A DNA stretch of 64,000 nucleotides from assembly GCA_020698575.1 (NCBI GenBank), contig CM036246.1, positions 2,137,001 to 2,201,000 on the forward strand, read 5' to 3'. Source of the DNA: Bostrychus sinensis. Lineage: Eukaryota > Chordata > Actinopteri > Gobiiformes > Eleotridae. The translations under genes and the position numbers were made by a program. Below are positions 34,891-46,429 of this stretch, piece by piece (positions within the stretch are counted from its first letter, which is position 1; every line of letters begins with the position of its first letter). Below the pieces are notes generated by a model. It was given only the letters and a program-made list of their open reading frames with translations. It ran no database searches and was not told where the DNA came from.

Positions 34891-36439
34891 GGGGAGGTAT
34901 TGTGTATTCAAGTAGTTTCAGACAGCAGCTGTGTTCTCTACACAGGTGAACCCAGTTTTTGTGTATTTATGTATTTTATATAAAGTACAAGCAGAATACA
35001 TTAGTATATATTACAGCAGCTGTTTACAAGACACCTTTTCTGAAACTAGCTAAAGTGGTAAAGCTTATACAGTTCAGCTGATAACACGCGCTTTCATACA
35101 CTTTGTCATATTGTAGATGGATATTGAATCCCAAGAGAACACTGAGCTGAATAATAATCCACTTTGCTGTGATATGCATTAGCTGGTGTGTATGTGATGG
35201 CATATGTTGTATCCTGTGAGTTCCTGGTGGAGGTTTAAAGATGCTGTTGTGACTGATTGGACGTGATGGACCCCGCAGCATCCTCCACTCCAACACAAAA
35301 TGAAAGGCCTTTTCATAAACAACATTGCTAGAGATTGAATCACCCACGGGTGTGTGCGGGCCGATACAGAGGAGACATATTGGAATGGTGCATGGGGGAA
35401 GGGGGCACCGATGGAAAATCTGATGAATAAAAGTGCGGCTGCTCCCAAGAGACTCGGTACTATCAATTTAGCAGTGGGCTGTGTGAAACTGACAAGAGCT
35501 AAGTAGAAGGGAATGAACAGCAAAAGGCACTGATGTCAGGGAGAGATGGATGGTTTGGTGAGGTAAGAGCAGAAGAGGATGACTTCTTCAGTTTTACAGA
35601 GGCCTGTATACTGTAGGGTTAGTGAACAGGGGGGATGCAGTTAGCAGTGGTGTAGAGTTAAGTTTAGAGTTTAAGTTTATCTTATCCAAAATTGGCATTT
35701 TCCCTTTTTAAAGTTGAGTCAGAGGCACTGCAAGAGTCTCTTGGGGCCCTAAGCAAAAATTCACAGAGGGCTCTTTATCACTGCTGGCAGTTTTAACTTG
35801 TTTCTTTACATAAGAAGCATTGCACGTGCTGTGTACAGCTCTGTTTCCATAGACTGGCGAGGAAGCCTCTCCTGCTTTCTTTTCTCAAGCAGACGATCTG
35901 GTTCCTCTTTTCAAGGGAAGTGTTTCTCTCCGGTTGATTTAGAACTGGCCTGTCATACCAGTTTCTAATCAAGGTAGCACTGGCTGCCAAGCTAATTAAA
36001 TAACTTTTCTGACCTGATTAATGACGTTTAGTGCTTTCCTTCGTCATTTGTGGGTTCTGCTGAGGTCCTCATTGTTGTTCAGTCCTTTGTGTGTATTTTC
36101 TTCATCTTGTTTCCATTTTAACAACAGTAAAGTCCCACTGACATCAGACGTAACGATCACATTCAAACAAACCCACTTTTTCTTCAGATCTTTGTACAAC
36201 TGGCTTCTGCTGCTGTCCCAGTTCACAAATGTGCACAGAGCTGTTCATAGTACAGTGTATTCTGGTGTTTTATTGAAAACCGGCAAGAATCAGCCATGTT
36301 TGTTTAGGATACAGGTCAGCGGTGCACTGCTTAGGTCCCGCCCTTTGTTTCTCTGATTGGTCATTGTTCAGCCTGTAGAAACCAAGTTTACACACAAGAA
36401 TATCAGACTAATTTCTTTATATAGAATAATAAAACCGTT
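34891..36439. other. Intron stretch, nothing recognised
   Basis: Overlapping 107- and 114-codon minus-strand frames at 35024-35523 have no recognisable similarity. Confidence 0.5.
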
Positions 36440-36725
36440 TGTCTGGCTTGCCAGGATACTGTTTCCACTGTTATTTTTCATTTTCTAGTAAAATTGCATT
36501 TACAGAAATTTTAAGGAGGTACAAAACCTTTTTTTCTCTGTTTCTGTTCAAAAGACAGCTACAGAACTGCACTATGCTCCCCTCTGCTGGTCTCTTGTAT
36601 GTTTATGCCAGTAGTAAAGTAAATATTGGAAACATTTCTTTTTGTCAGATAATGTTTTTAAAAGTTGTAAAACGTGCTGCTGTTCTAGAAGTGACCAAGA
36701 TACAAAAATCATAATATAGTCTTTA
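36440..36725 (+). repeat. Repeat family R1, copy 4 (3' part)
   Basis: Blocks TGTTCAAAAGACAGCTACAG, CCCCTCTGCTGGTCTCTTG, TTTTTAAAAGTTGTAAAACG and GTGCTGCTGTTCTAGAAGTG match the second half of the family; the first half is absent or too diverged. Confidence 0.7.
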
Positions 36726-37063
36726 AACTAAACCAGGGCTTGAACTACAAAAGACTCTTAAGTAACACACAGAAGAGGCCCATGTGCCACTATTTGTTTA
36801 TTTGTTTATTTAAAATGGATCCCCATTAGTTACTACCAAAGTAGCAACTAGTCTTCCTGGGGTCCATGGCATCAAGAAACACCATACAAAATTCAACAAT
36901 ACATACAAAAAAAATACTTTATAACTTAGTTATATACTGTACAAGAAACACTTATACCATCAAAACAGTAGTACTATCAAACATAAAAACAGTAATCAGA
37001 TATGACTAAAAAGCCAGACTTTTGTGTAGTCTCTTTCTAAGATTATTTTTAAAACATCTTATA

Positions 37064-37708
37064 TTATTTGATTCTTTCAAGGAACAAGGCAACCTGTTCC
37101 GCTGAGTTGCAGCCCTGTACAAAACTGTTTTCTGCATAGCACATGTTCTCGCCACAGGGACAACTGTCACCATTTGTTTGTTGTCTGGTAGAATGGCTAT
37201 GTCTGTTAGGAACGGAAAAGATTTTGGAATGCAAGATTTTAGGTTTCATATTAATACAAATATTATAAAAAAAGACAAGAAGGTTCTTATATAATCTGTT
37301 CTCAACTTGTAGCCATGATAGAGCATGATGCATACTGTCAATACTCGTCCAAAATGAGCAGATCAGTGCCAGTCGTGCAGCCTTGTTCTTCATTAGTTGA
37401 AGTTTATGAATGTCTTTCTTTGGAGCACATGACCAAATAACAGAGCAATAATGGAGTTGGGATAACACAATTGATTGTATTACTTGTTTGACTGAGAAAT
37501 CTGTCATAAAGTAGGCACATCTTCCAATAACAGAAACAGCCCTACCCATTTTAGTCACTATTTTATTGATGTGACTAGACCAATTCAATTGTTCATTTAT
37601 AGTTAACCCTAAAAGCTCAACCTCATGCACCTGCTCCAAAGAAATGCCCTTCAAAGAGAGCAACAAAGGCTGCACATTCCTTAATGAGTGATTAGAGCCA
37701 AGAATTAT
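37064..37708 (-). pseudogene. LINE reverse transcriptase, C-terminal part
   Basis: The minus-strand frame carries VELLGLTINEQLNWSSHINK, then the LHYCSVIWS region and QLMKNKAARLAL, the typical thumb and C-terminal region after the RT palm in this class of LINE. Reading from 37708 leftward it continues directly from the upstream part at 38377 (TGKTKY then IILGSNHSLRN), which shows that one coding sequence was split by the 654-bp insertion. The frame ends at 37064. It would be inactive because of the interruption. Confidence 0.85.
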
Positions 37709-37715
37709 ATATTTT

Positions 37716-38369
37716 CAATTCAATTCAGTTTTATTTGTACAGCCCAGTATCACAACAAAAGTCGCCTCAAAGGGCTTCACAACAGTTAAACAAACATAAA
37801 CACACAATCAGACTTAACACACAATCAACACAAACAATAACTACACTAAACTAAACAGACCCAGGACACTCCTGTCCTTAGACCCTCCTTCTTGGTAAGG
37901 AAAAACTCCTAAAAAAAAACAGCTACGGGAAAAAAGAAGAAACCTTCTGTAGCCCATATTGAAGGAGAGATCCTCTACCAGGACGGACAGGCAACATGTG
38001 TCTAGGACTGTTAGTTCATTAGCTCATCTATAGGATCATAGATCAGCTCTGTAAGGATTCATCCAGACGAGAGTGGGTGAGATAGGTTGAGGAAGTCCAT
38101 AGAATACAGCAGGTGGGCCTCATCCAGACAGGTGAGAAGGGCGAGATAGGTCTGGGAAATCCAGGCTGCAGCAGGGGCCTCATCCAGACAGGTGAGTGGG
38201 GTGAGGGAGATCCGGGAAATTCTTAGAGGTGAGGTTGAGGGCCCACAGGTCGGGACAGGAGCACAGATGGGGTCAGCTAAGAATCCAATCGTCACTGGGA
38301 CATCTGCCAGCAGCCAGGCATCTGAAACAGTCCCCACTCCCCCAGAGGGGAGCGGGAGACTGGTAAAAC
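37716..38369 (-). mobile_element. Short retroelement inserted in the LINE (654 bp)
   Basis: Bounded by a 7-bp duplication ATATTTT (37709-37715 and 38370-38376) that is single in the joined LINE reading. The 3' end on the minus strand is AAATAAAACTGAATTGAATT, a common teleost non-LTR tail. At its other side three imperfect units of about 65 bp starting TCATCCAGAC(A)GGTGAG lie at about 38058-38235. A GGAAAAACTCCT motif is also typical of this fish repeat. No coding capacity recognised. Confidence 0.8.
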
Positions 38370-38376
38370 ATATTTT

Positions 38377-39478
38377 GTTTTACCAGTGTTTAAAACCAGC
38401 CCATTACTGTCTACCCAGCTGGATACACAATCCAGTTCACCTTGCAGTACCTCATTTAAAATACTTAAACTATTTGCCGATTTATATAATGTAGAGTCAT
38501 CTGCATACATTGTTATAGATGCACCATTTAAAACTAAAGGAAGGTCGTTAGTAAAAATAGAGAAGAGTAGAGGACCAAGGCAACTGTCTTGGGGAACACC
38601 GCAGTCTAATCTCCTTTTAGTTGAAAGGTTTCCATTAAAATACACAGATTGGAACCTGTTAGTTAAGTAGCTTTCCATCCATTTCACTGCACAATCCTTA
38701 AAACCATATGCAGAAAGTTTTCTCAACAATAAACCATGATCAATGACATCAAAAGCCGCACTAAAATCTAGGAGGACAGCCCCAACATAGTTTTTGGCAT
38801 CAATTTGACTCAGCCAATCATCAGTCATTTGCACGAGTGCAGTAGATGTAGAATGACCATCTCTGTAGGCATGCTGAGATTCAGAGCCAAGGTTAAAATT
38901 TGTGAAACAGTTTGAAATTTGAGAAAACACTAGTCTTTCCATGATTTTACTAAGAACAGGCAGGATACTATTTGGTCTACTATTGGCACCACAGAATGCT
39001 ATCTTATTATTTTTGGGTATGGGTATCACTTTGGCTACCTTCCAAGCTTGTGGAAATAAACACTCTTCTAAACTCAAATTTAAAATATGACAAACAGGTT
39101 TGGCAATGTAATCAGACATATAATTTATTAATTTCCCATCAAGATAATCTAGCCCAACCTGCTTATTATTTTTTACAGAGCTTAAAAGTTCTTCAACTTC
39201 ATGTAGTTGTATAGAACTAAAGGTAACGTTACAATTTTTGTCTTTCATTATATGTTTTTTTATTAGCTCTATTGATGTATTATTGCAAATCTTATCTATG
39301 TCACAACTATAATTAGTATACTCACATTGTCCATTAATTAAATCGATTGTATTCTGTCTTAAATCATTTACCTTATCAATAAAGAAGTTATTAAAATAAT
39401 TGGCAATATCAGCAGGTTTAGATAAAAACATATCATCAATTTCAATAAGAGCAGGATCATTATTTTTAGATCTTCCAA
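38377..39478 (-). pseudogene. LINE reverse transcriptase, palm/finger part
   Basis: The minus-strand frame (open to 38292, running into the insertion) shows the RT blocks in order: WKVAKVIPIPKNNK, NSILPVLSKIMERLVFSQI, GHSTSTALVQM, AVLLDFSAAFDVIDHGLL, the CGVPQ.SCLGPLLFSIF block and the catalytic MYADDSTLY box near 38497-38508, then NTGKTKY. The glycine of the usual VPQGS is aspartate here (VPQDS). The sequence upstream of the first Met at 39431 is still coding-like (RSKNNDPALIEIDD), confirming 5' truncation rather than a true start. The endonuclease domain is missing. Confidence 0.9.
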
Positions 39479-39485
39479 GCCACTA

Positions 39486-40035
39486 GTACCACAGTTTGAG
39501 AAGCATTGACATGAAGGACAGATACACATGTTGTGGTAGACGCTGATGCAGGTGAAAATGTGCTTTTAAACTGCTTGACTTGTGGTTGGTTGTGTGCAGC
39601 CGTTCTCCACTGACTTCCATTCAACACTTTGCCTTTTGGGGACTCATGCTGACTTCCTTCAGGGGTGGCCTCTGTATTTCAACACCTGGTATATTTTTAT
39701 GCCCTATAAACTCAATAGAAATCTTTGCATGCCCTTTGGAGGGTCACTCAATACTTTGTGGCATAAATTTCACTTTTTAATTCTTTGCAGTCTAATAATA
39801 TTGATTGGGCCGTCACCGCTGAAAAGGTCCAGCCCACTCCAGCCTGCAGTACTGTTTTGGTCAGAAAGGATTCAAACTTAGAGAAACATTTTTTTTTAAA
39901 GATGAATCAATGGCACATGGAGTTGTGAACCTTCTTAGTGGCCATGTTATCGACAGAAGTTCACTGTAGCCTCAAGAAGCCTGCTTCTCACTGACTGTAT
40001 ATTTTTACATGGGTAAATTTCTTTTAAAAATCAAA
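39486..40035. other. Intron stretch, nothing recognised
   Basis: Apart from a possible hAT right end next to the LINE, no feature was seen. Confidence 0.5.
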
Positions 40036-40043
40036 CTGTAGGT

Positions 40044-41175
40044 CAGTGGTGTCAAACTCAGTTCAGGTTCGGGCCAAAATTCAAAAATCAGAGTAGGTCA
40101 CAGGCCGAACATAACTTAAATAAAGAAATTATAGTTTAAATTATATTTTTTCAAAAGTCATTTTTGGACACTAGGTAATATGCTTTTGCAAATGTTATAA
40201 TTTAATAATTATAATAATATTATTTATATTTTAAAATAACAAACCTATCAGGTGCTGATGTAATACTGTCTCACTTTATAAAATTTGATGACAGCAGCTT
40301 GTGTCAAACATTTTTATTGCAGCCCTGCTCAAGGCCAGAAGACCACAAGCATCCAATATATCCAATACTAATAACAGTATTAAACGCATGTTTTATTCCT
40401 ACTCTTGTAAAATGCTCAGTCCAGCTTTTTTTAGTAAGCATTTCATATTAGCTGTCTTTTGACACATCTGAGACCTGTTGCTGCTATCAAAGTCAAAATG
40501 AGCATTTATTTTTTTATGAAGTGGTAATATATTTTCATCTTCTGAATAAAATATTGAATTTGTTTCTACCACTGCATTCTATTATTTTATACACAGTGTC
40601 CCAACATTTAGTTTGAGTCTGTCATATTTCTGTGAACACAAGAGGACACAGAACTGTCCTCTGTCCAGAGCTGATCAGTGCTGTGTCTCACAGCAGCTTC
40701 ACTTTGTGACTTTGCTTTATTAAACACATTCTGCTCTGCTGTGGGAGCAGACTCCTTTACCTTACTTTACTCTGCCTTGTCCAGAGCTTGTTTATATTCT
40801 TTACTGAGCCTGTGGCCACATTAGCTCTACATTAGCTCTACATTAGCTCTGCATTTAGCCCAGCTCTTGAGTCCACAGACAGTCTCTCTTCCAAGTGGAT
40901 TCAAAAGTCCTGCTCTCATTCTTCACTTTTCCTCCGCTCATTTATTTCGGGGTAAAGCCCGTGCGCGGAGCAGCTTTGTGGGAAATGTGACAAGTCACAG
41001 CAGCAGCAGTAGTGAGGGAAGGGTGGCGCGCTATGGAGCTGCTGCACTGCATTATGGGACTTGTAGTTCTAGCGGTAAAAACCCTATATAGCAATCGAAA
41101 CCTATTAATAGAAATTAGATATTGTCTCGCGGGCCACATAGAAAGGTCTTGTGGGCTGTATCTCTAACACCCCTG
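40044..41175. mobile_element. hAT non-autonomous element (1132 bp)
   Basis: Perfect 8-bp duplication CTGTAGGT at 40036-40043 and 41176-41183. Ends are CAGTGGTGTCAAACTC and, reverse complemented, CAGGGGTGTTAGAGAT. The interior has GGGCCAAAATTCAAAAAT near the left and CGCGGGCCACATAGAAAG near the right, typical of a well-known vertebrate hAT family. ACATTAGCTCT is tandemly repeated three times near 40817-40850. No transposase. Confidence 0.9.
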
Positions 41176-41183
41176 CTGTAGGT

Positions 41184-42599
41184 GGATAGTTCAGGTCCAG
41201 CAGCACAGTGCAGGGTATGAAGCATAAATGAGTCGCACTACAGGAGTTACAGGGACAATGGGGTCTAATTGGAAGCCTTTGCAGGTTTTCACGGATGATT
41301 AAGAGGCACTGGAATGTCTCTTTGATTTCATCTGACCCAATTTAGTTCACTCTGTTATTAAACCAAAAAGCCTATCACCCTTCTCAGAATAGCTTTGTCA
41401 TTGTACAACCAAAAAATAATGTGAAAACCTTAAGTGCAAAAAATCCTGAAAGAGCTCATTCAACACATTTTTGTTCAAATGACATTTGCTAATATTGAAT
41501 TTAGTGTTAGCAGCTTTGAAAGTGCTGATACCTTGATAGAAAACAAAGATGTCTTAAGTGTAGGCCGGGAGCCAGACCCACCCCACGCAATATTTTTGAT
41601 ACCTTTTTTTTCCCGCTATTATTTTTCATTAGGTTCTACCTTGGGCCATTATGACTTCAAAATCATTTGTTACAATTCAGCCCCATTTGAGCCCAGGACC
41701 CAAAAATAAAAAATAAAATAAAAACACTTTTTTGGGACAAGCCTCAGATGGAATTTTGTGAATGTGTAAAAATTAGTGCTACAGATGCATACACAGTCTC
41801 TGAGTACTGAAACTTGGAACTAAAGATGCTGACATGATGAAGACCATAACAAAAGAACATTATAGGGCTTTGTTTTTTTATGTTTTCAAATGTCAAACAA
41901 TTTTTTGGCAAAAATATCTTGATGACAAATTCTCTTTACAAACTGTAATATTGTGACACTGTGTCATTGGAATTACTGTCTCATACCTAAATGGAAAACT
42001 TTCTCAATTCATTATTCACAGATCAAGCCCAAGATGAGCTCTGTATCTTAAACAGGTCTCCTGATATAGTAGGAAATATGTTTCATTCCCCCAGACTGAG
42101 TATAGAATTCTTTTTTATTTGCCCATAGAATCCCTATGAGACCATTCTACAGGAAAATTAACCTTATTGGATTTGCTTCAATCTAGGCACAGCCATTGTC
42201 TATAAACCACATATTATGTCGGTAAAATTTGTATTTTGTATCTTTTTAGTTTATGAGATTTAGGAGGTAAAAAGGGGGATGTGGACAAAATCAGCCAGTA
42301 GTAAGGATGGGGAAAGTTCAGCTGAAGCAGAGGACAGTGGGAAGTAGGAGGACTGTGTAGAGACAGTTGCAGATGCAGAGTGAGCCCTTCTGAGTCCCCA
42401 GGGTCACCTCTGTATTACGTCAGGTTGGACAGCCTGGTTTATTGTTCAGGACACTCAGAATGTCCTTCTTCATTCTAAATTTTACTCCTACCTTGGATGT
42501 CAAATAGAACAATTTTAGGATTTTAGTGTTAGGATTAGTTAGAATAAATATTTTACCATAAAGTTGAGTGCATGGGTTATACTGACTATAGTTCTCCTT
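41184..42599. other. Intron stretch, nothing recognised
   Basis: A 91-codon frame at 41434-41709 has no recognisable similarity. AT-rich. Confidence 0.5.
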
Positions 42600-42756
42600 C
42601 AACCTATTCCTGTTAGGAGTCGCGGGTGACTGGGCTCTATCCCAGCAACTGTGGGCCTTAGGCAGGGTACACCCTGGACAGGAGCCAGTTAGTCACAGGG
42701 CTGACACAGAGACGTACACAGACAGACAAATATTCACTCTCATGTTTATTCATTAG
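42600..42756 (-). mobile_element. SINE-like family A, tail-side fragment
   Basis: AGGAGTCGCGGGTGACTGGG, CAGGGTACACCCTGGACAGG and GGGCTGACACAGAGACGTAC match the 16-kb copy; it stops at 42756, where a hAT-like end begins. Confidence 0.75.
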
Positions 42757-42758
42757 AG

Positions 42759-42850
42759 CCGTGGTTCCCAACCTTTTTTGTGTTGTGTACCGACCTGGGC
42801 TGTTTGTCATACCGTGAGTACCCCCTCATTTGTTTACGTGTTAATTTTTC
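42759..42850 (+). mobile_element. hAT-like left terminus
   Basis: CCGTGGTTCCCAACCTTTTT followed by GTGTACCGACC and GAGTACCCCCTC is a hAT-type end. It is preceded by CATTAGAG (42751-42758). The right boundary is not settled; one possibility is 43955, which is followed by the same octamer. Confidence 0.5.
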
Positions 42851-42859
42851 AAAAAGTCG

Positions 42860-43955
42860 TCACAAAGAGGTCATCTGTGTTTATTAGTACAAAGACATTT
42901 TATTCTTACTTTATTGTAAATGCAAATTTTCCTGCATTTTTTGCTTTACAAATTAAATTTACTATAGTTTTCAACTAAAAAACTATAATAATTGACAAGA
43001 AAAATTTATGAAAAATAACCATTTAAATAACACTCCTTTGAAACAAGCTTAATAATAGGCCTTTTCAAATAATATTTCTATTAGTTTCGTCTCATTTTAA
43101 TCAATAATTTTTGATCAATCAATTGTTTGGTGTCTCCTTGCCTTGGCTCTGTTGGGTCCCTAGGCAAGATTTTAGATTTGGCCCATCCCACAAGGAAAAT
43201 TCAAACAAAAAATATGTAATTTCCTGTATTCTGGTGCATTTTTGATAACGTGGCCCCAGTGGAGCCCCAGCCGAGTCTGCTCTACCCCGCCCCCACCTCC
43301 ATTAGCAGGTGCCTGTATTGCTTATGCCATGGACCGGCACTGCTCCTCTCAGTTTGAAGAACAGCACAAAGGTCAGTAAAAATCCTGGAAATATCCTGGA
43401 GATGATGACCATCTGTCTTCAGCCTGCTGTTAGGAGGCCGTTTTCTGGACTGTTGGTTTGATTTGAGGCCACTTAAGCCGTGCATAAAGACCTCAGAGCT
43501 TGCCTCTCCCTCCAGACCTGCCCTCTGTAAGAAGGGAATATATCCTCTCATCTTATTCACAGCTGATGCATATTTAATGGAGTAAAATGACACCAGTGAG
43601 TCTCCAGGAGCCTGCGGTCATAAAGCACACATACAGTACTGTCCCATGTGACGTGAGCTGAAGCTACTCTGAAAAACTCCAGAGCTGTGAAGGTTAAAGC
43701 CACATCCAGTTCACTTCATCAGGCGCCTAATGACAAGTGAAGACGCCCCCATTCTCATCATGTGTAATTATGAACCCAATGATGTGTGCTCTTAATTATA
43801 ATCCATATTCTTAATTGTCTTCCCATGCTGTTAATTTACTGGACCATAATTATTTGAATATTGGATTTTTTTCCCAATAAATTGGTGGTGTTGGAGGTGA
43901 AGGGACAGAGGAAGGACTTGTTTCTCAAAGAATAATATTTTTGCACAAACTGGTG
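42860..43955. other. Intron or hAT interior, nothing coding
   Basis: No transposase similarity. If the CATTAGAG octamers are a target duplication, this is the interior of the element starting at 42759. Confidence 0.4.
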
Positions 43956-43963
43956 CATTAGAG

Positions 43964-44623
43964 CAGTTTTTCCAAACCTGGGGCACAAGGACAGCGAGGG
44001 GTACACGTGCACATTGCAGAGGGTATGTGAGGTTATTGGATCATTTATTATTAATAGTACCTTTATATATTTGACTGTCAAAGATTAAAATAAACCTAAA
44101 TCTGGACTAACCCAGGACTATAATGAGGGATAAAAGTGCAATACTAAAGAAGGATAAAACAGGGACTAAACTTTAACTAACCCAAGACTAAACCAGGTCT
44201 AAAACCAGAACTCAACAATAAATAATTCATGTCTAAAATCTGAACTAAACCAGACCTATAACCAGAACTAAACCAGGTCTAAACCAGAAATAAACTAGAT
44301 CTAAACCACGCCTAAACCAGGAACAAACCAGGCCTAAACCAGGACTAAGCCAAGTCCTGACCAGATCTATAACCAGAACTAAACCAGGAAAACATGTCTA
44401 AAATCAGAACTAAACCGAATCTAAACCAGGAAAAAATAAATAAATAAAATACAGATCTAAAACCAGAACTAAACCAGGTCTTAACCAGAAATCAACCAGG
44501 TCAAACCAGTGTAAACTAGGACTTAACCAGGTCTAAACCAGGAGTAAGCCAGGTCCAAATCAGTGCTAAACCAGGACTTAGCACGGTCCTGGGTGTACAC
44601 AAGACCCACAAGGTTGGGAACCG
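43964..44623. mobile_element. hAT-like element carrying a diverged 11-bp array
   Basis: The left end reads CAGTTTTTCCAAACCTGGGG and the right end reverse complemented CGGTTCCCAACCTTGTGGG. The flanking octamers CATTAGAG and TTTTGAGG do not match. The interior from about 44100 is a diverged tandem array related to the minisatellite at 338-4835. Confidence 0.5.
44100..44590. repeat. Diverged 11-bp minisatellite, second locus
   Basis: Monomers such as GTCTAAACCAG, AAATAAACTAG, ATCTAAACCAC, GCCTAAACCAG and GAACAAACCAG run in 11-bp register near 44275-44345, with indels elsewhere. The consensus (N)NCTAAACCAG matches that of the large array at the window start. Confidence 0.85.
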
Positions 44624-44639
44624 TTTTGAGGACAGTAGA

Positions 44640-44894
44640 GGTTCTTGGTCAATGGGGCAGTTCTTATGGACAGATGGCTTAAAGGAGAAACAATCTGTAC
44701 ACTTGGAGCAATTTTGTAATATTACAGGTATTGTCATTGGCCATGGGAATAACCTCCCACTGTCAGATATGCAGGTGTCCAATTCCAATTATTTACCCAG
44801 AAAAAGCGAAACATGAATGAATGAATAAATGAATGTTGAATTAGACATGTTGCTTAAAAGATCTGTTCTGTGTAGGTTTTTTGTATTCCTCTAA

Positions 44895-44932
<38 letters not shown>

Positions 44933-45129
44933 AAATATGTTGTCTACATAATGAAAAATGCAGTAGTATGAAGTAGAACAAAACATTCAGAACTTTTCAA
45001 ATAGTCCTGATTTTTTTTCAAAATAACATTATTTGCATTTAACTGTCCTGTAAAAAAAAGTAAATTGTAATAAACTACCCAGGCTAAGCTGAGTACTGCT
45101 GTTTTTATTTATATCTTTTCATGACTGAC
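44640..45129. other. Intron stretch with a CA repeat
   Basis: Nothing recognised besides the (AC)n tract at 44899-44926. Confidence 0.5.
44899..44926. repeat. (AC)14 microsatellite
   Basis: Fourteen perfect AC units followed by an interrupted AGACAC end. Confidence 0.95.
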
Positions 45130-45420
45130 AGGGGCATGGTGGCAGAGTGGTTAGTGCTCTTGACTGTGCTGGGTGGAGTCTGTCCTCTCTGTCGTACTCC
45201 AGCTTCTTTTCACCGTCCTAAGACATGCATGTGTTAGGTGAAGTAGTGACTCTGAACAGCCCCTAGTGAATGAATGTGAGAATGAATGGTTGTCTGTCTG
45301 TGAATGTCTTTGTGTATCAGCCCTGTGACTAACTGTCCACTGTCCAGGTTGTACCCCGCCTAAGGCCCACAGCTGACCCCGAACAGGAATAAGCCAAAGC
45401 AGAAGAATGAAATGACTGAC
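45130..45420 (+). mobile_element. SINE-like family A copy with shortened head
   Basis: GGGGCATGGTGGCAGAGTGG and TTAGTGCTCTTGACTGTGCT begin the head, but the B-box segment is deleted; the body (AAGACATGCATGTGTTAGG, AATGAATGGTTGTCTGTC, GGTTGTACCCCGCCTAAGG) is present in + orientation. Confidence 0.75.
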
Positions 45421-46429
45421 GTTAATGATTTTACTCTTTGATTTCTGTTCTGAGCGCATCATCTGACCTTTTCATTCTGTGTTTGACAGACACTGGTGTG
45501 TCCCTGCATGGCTACCGTAGGTGCTCACAGGCTGTAGAAAGAAGGGCTCTACTGTATAGTATATACTGTAACATAACCCTTTATTGTTCCACTATTTTTC
45601 AATATTAATAACATCTTGACATTTCAAGATATACTGTTTTATCTCTGCAGTCTGTAGCCTTCTGTAGGCCATTGTCCATTTCAAATAATCTTTAGTATAA
45701 GAACCCTTTGTTTACTGGAATCCGTCACCTTTCCTCTGGCTCACAGCCTTTTTCCTGCTGAGTCCTCTAAACGCTGCCTGCTGCTTGTCGACCTCTCTGC
45801 TCTTTTATATATTTTCTTATTAAAATCATAGCTTTTCTCACAGGTATTCAACCTGGCCTCGGTGAAATGTGTCCATTATTTGTAAGCCCGGCCTCGCATT
45901 GTTCCCCTCTACTCCCCGCTGACGTCTAACTGAAAATAGCCCAGCCGGCCCTGGCTGCCACCGCGCTGGTGTCTCTGTTGCCAAAATGATGGATTATGGA
46001 GGGGTGAAAAAAAGGAGGTAGGGACCTTTCGGAAATATCCAGACGTTTATCTGGAAGAAGGAGCTGCAAATGTGGAATAATTTGTGTGATGGATGAGCCT
46101 ATTCTTGGACTTAAGTATTCATTTAGATTTGGTTTGTTTACAGCTGCAGCGCGGGGCAGGCTGGGGGCTGCAGTGAAGCAAAAACTCTTCACAGAACAAT
46201 ACAGTCGAGAAAACAGCAGGTGGACTATTTTACATGGACTCCAGAGCAATGGTGCACCATTGAACAATGATCTACTGGAACTTTGTCTTTGCATACAGCA
46301 GGTAAAATAAGTAGTGAAGACAGTGCTGATTTTCTCATCAAATATATCTCTGAACACCCCAAGGAGTCCACCCATCCAAAGAAGCCAGAACAGATACTTT
46401 CAGAAAGTCAGTTCTGTGTAATAGCCTGT
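45421..46429. other. Intron stretch, nothing recognised
   Basis: The longest frame is 149 codons on the minus strand (45926-46375); it has no recognisable domain and I do not call it a gene. Confidence 0.45.

Larger units (their letters stand above)
36793..39478 (-). mobile_element. 5'-truncated non-LTR retrotransposon, antisense to the gene
   Basis: Flanked by a perfect 7-bp duplication GCCACTA (36786-36792 and 39479-39485). On the minus strand it runs from inside the reverse transcriptase region to a 3' untranslated part containing CCCCAGGAAGACTAGTTGC and an (AAATAAAC)n-like end. A 654-bp retroelement interrupts it. The jockey-like RT suggests a Rex1 or jockey-group LINE; the exact clade needs a tree. 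AAGCCACTAGTACC outside its right edge leads into a possible hAT end (CAGTTTGAGAAGCATTG, reading outward). Confidence 0.88.

Noticed and set aside
38292..39431. 379-codon minus-strand open frame as a host gene
   Set aside because: Its residues are reverse transcriptase blocks including YADD, flanked by a 7-bp target duplication; it is a LINE remnant.
45926..46375. 149-codon minus-strand frame as a nested gene
   Set aside because: No recognisable domain, no splice or promoter context, and low-information composition; likely chance.
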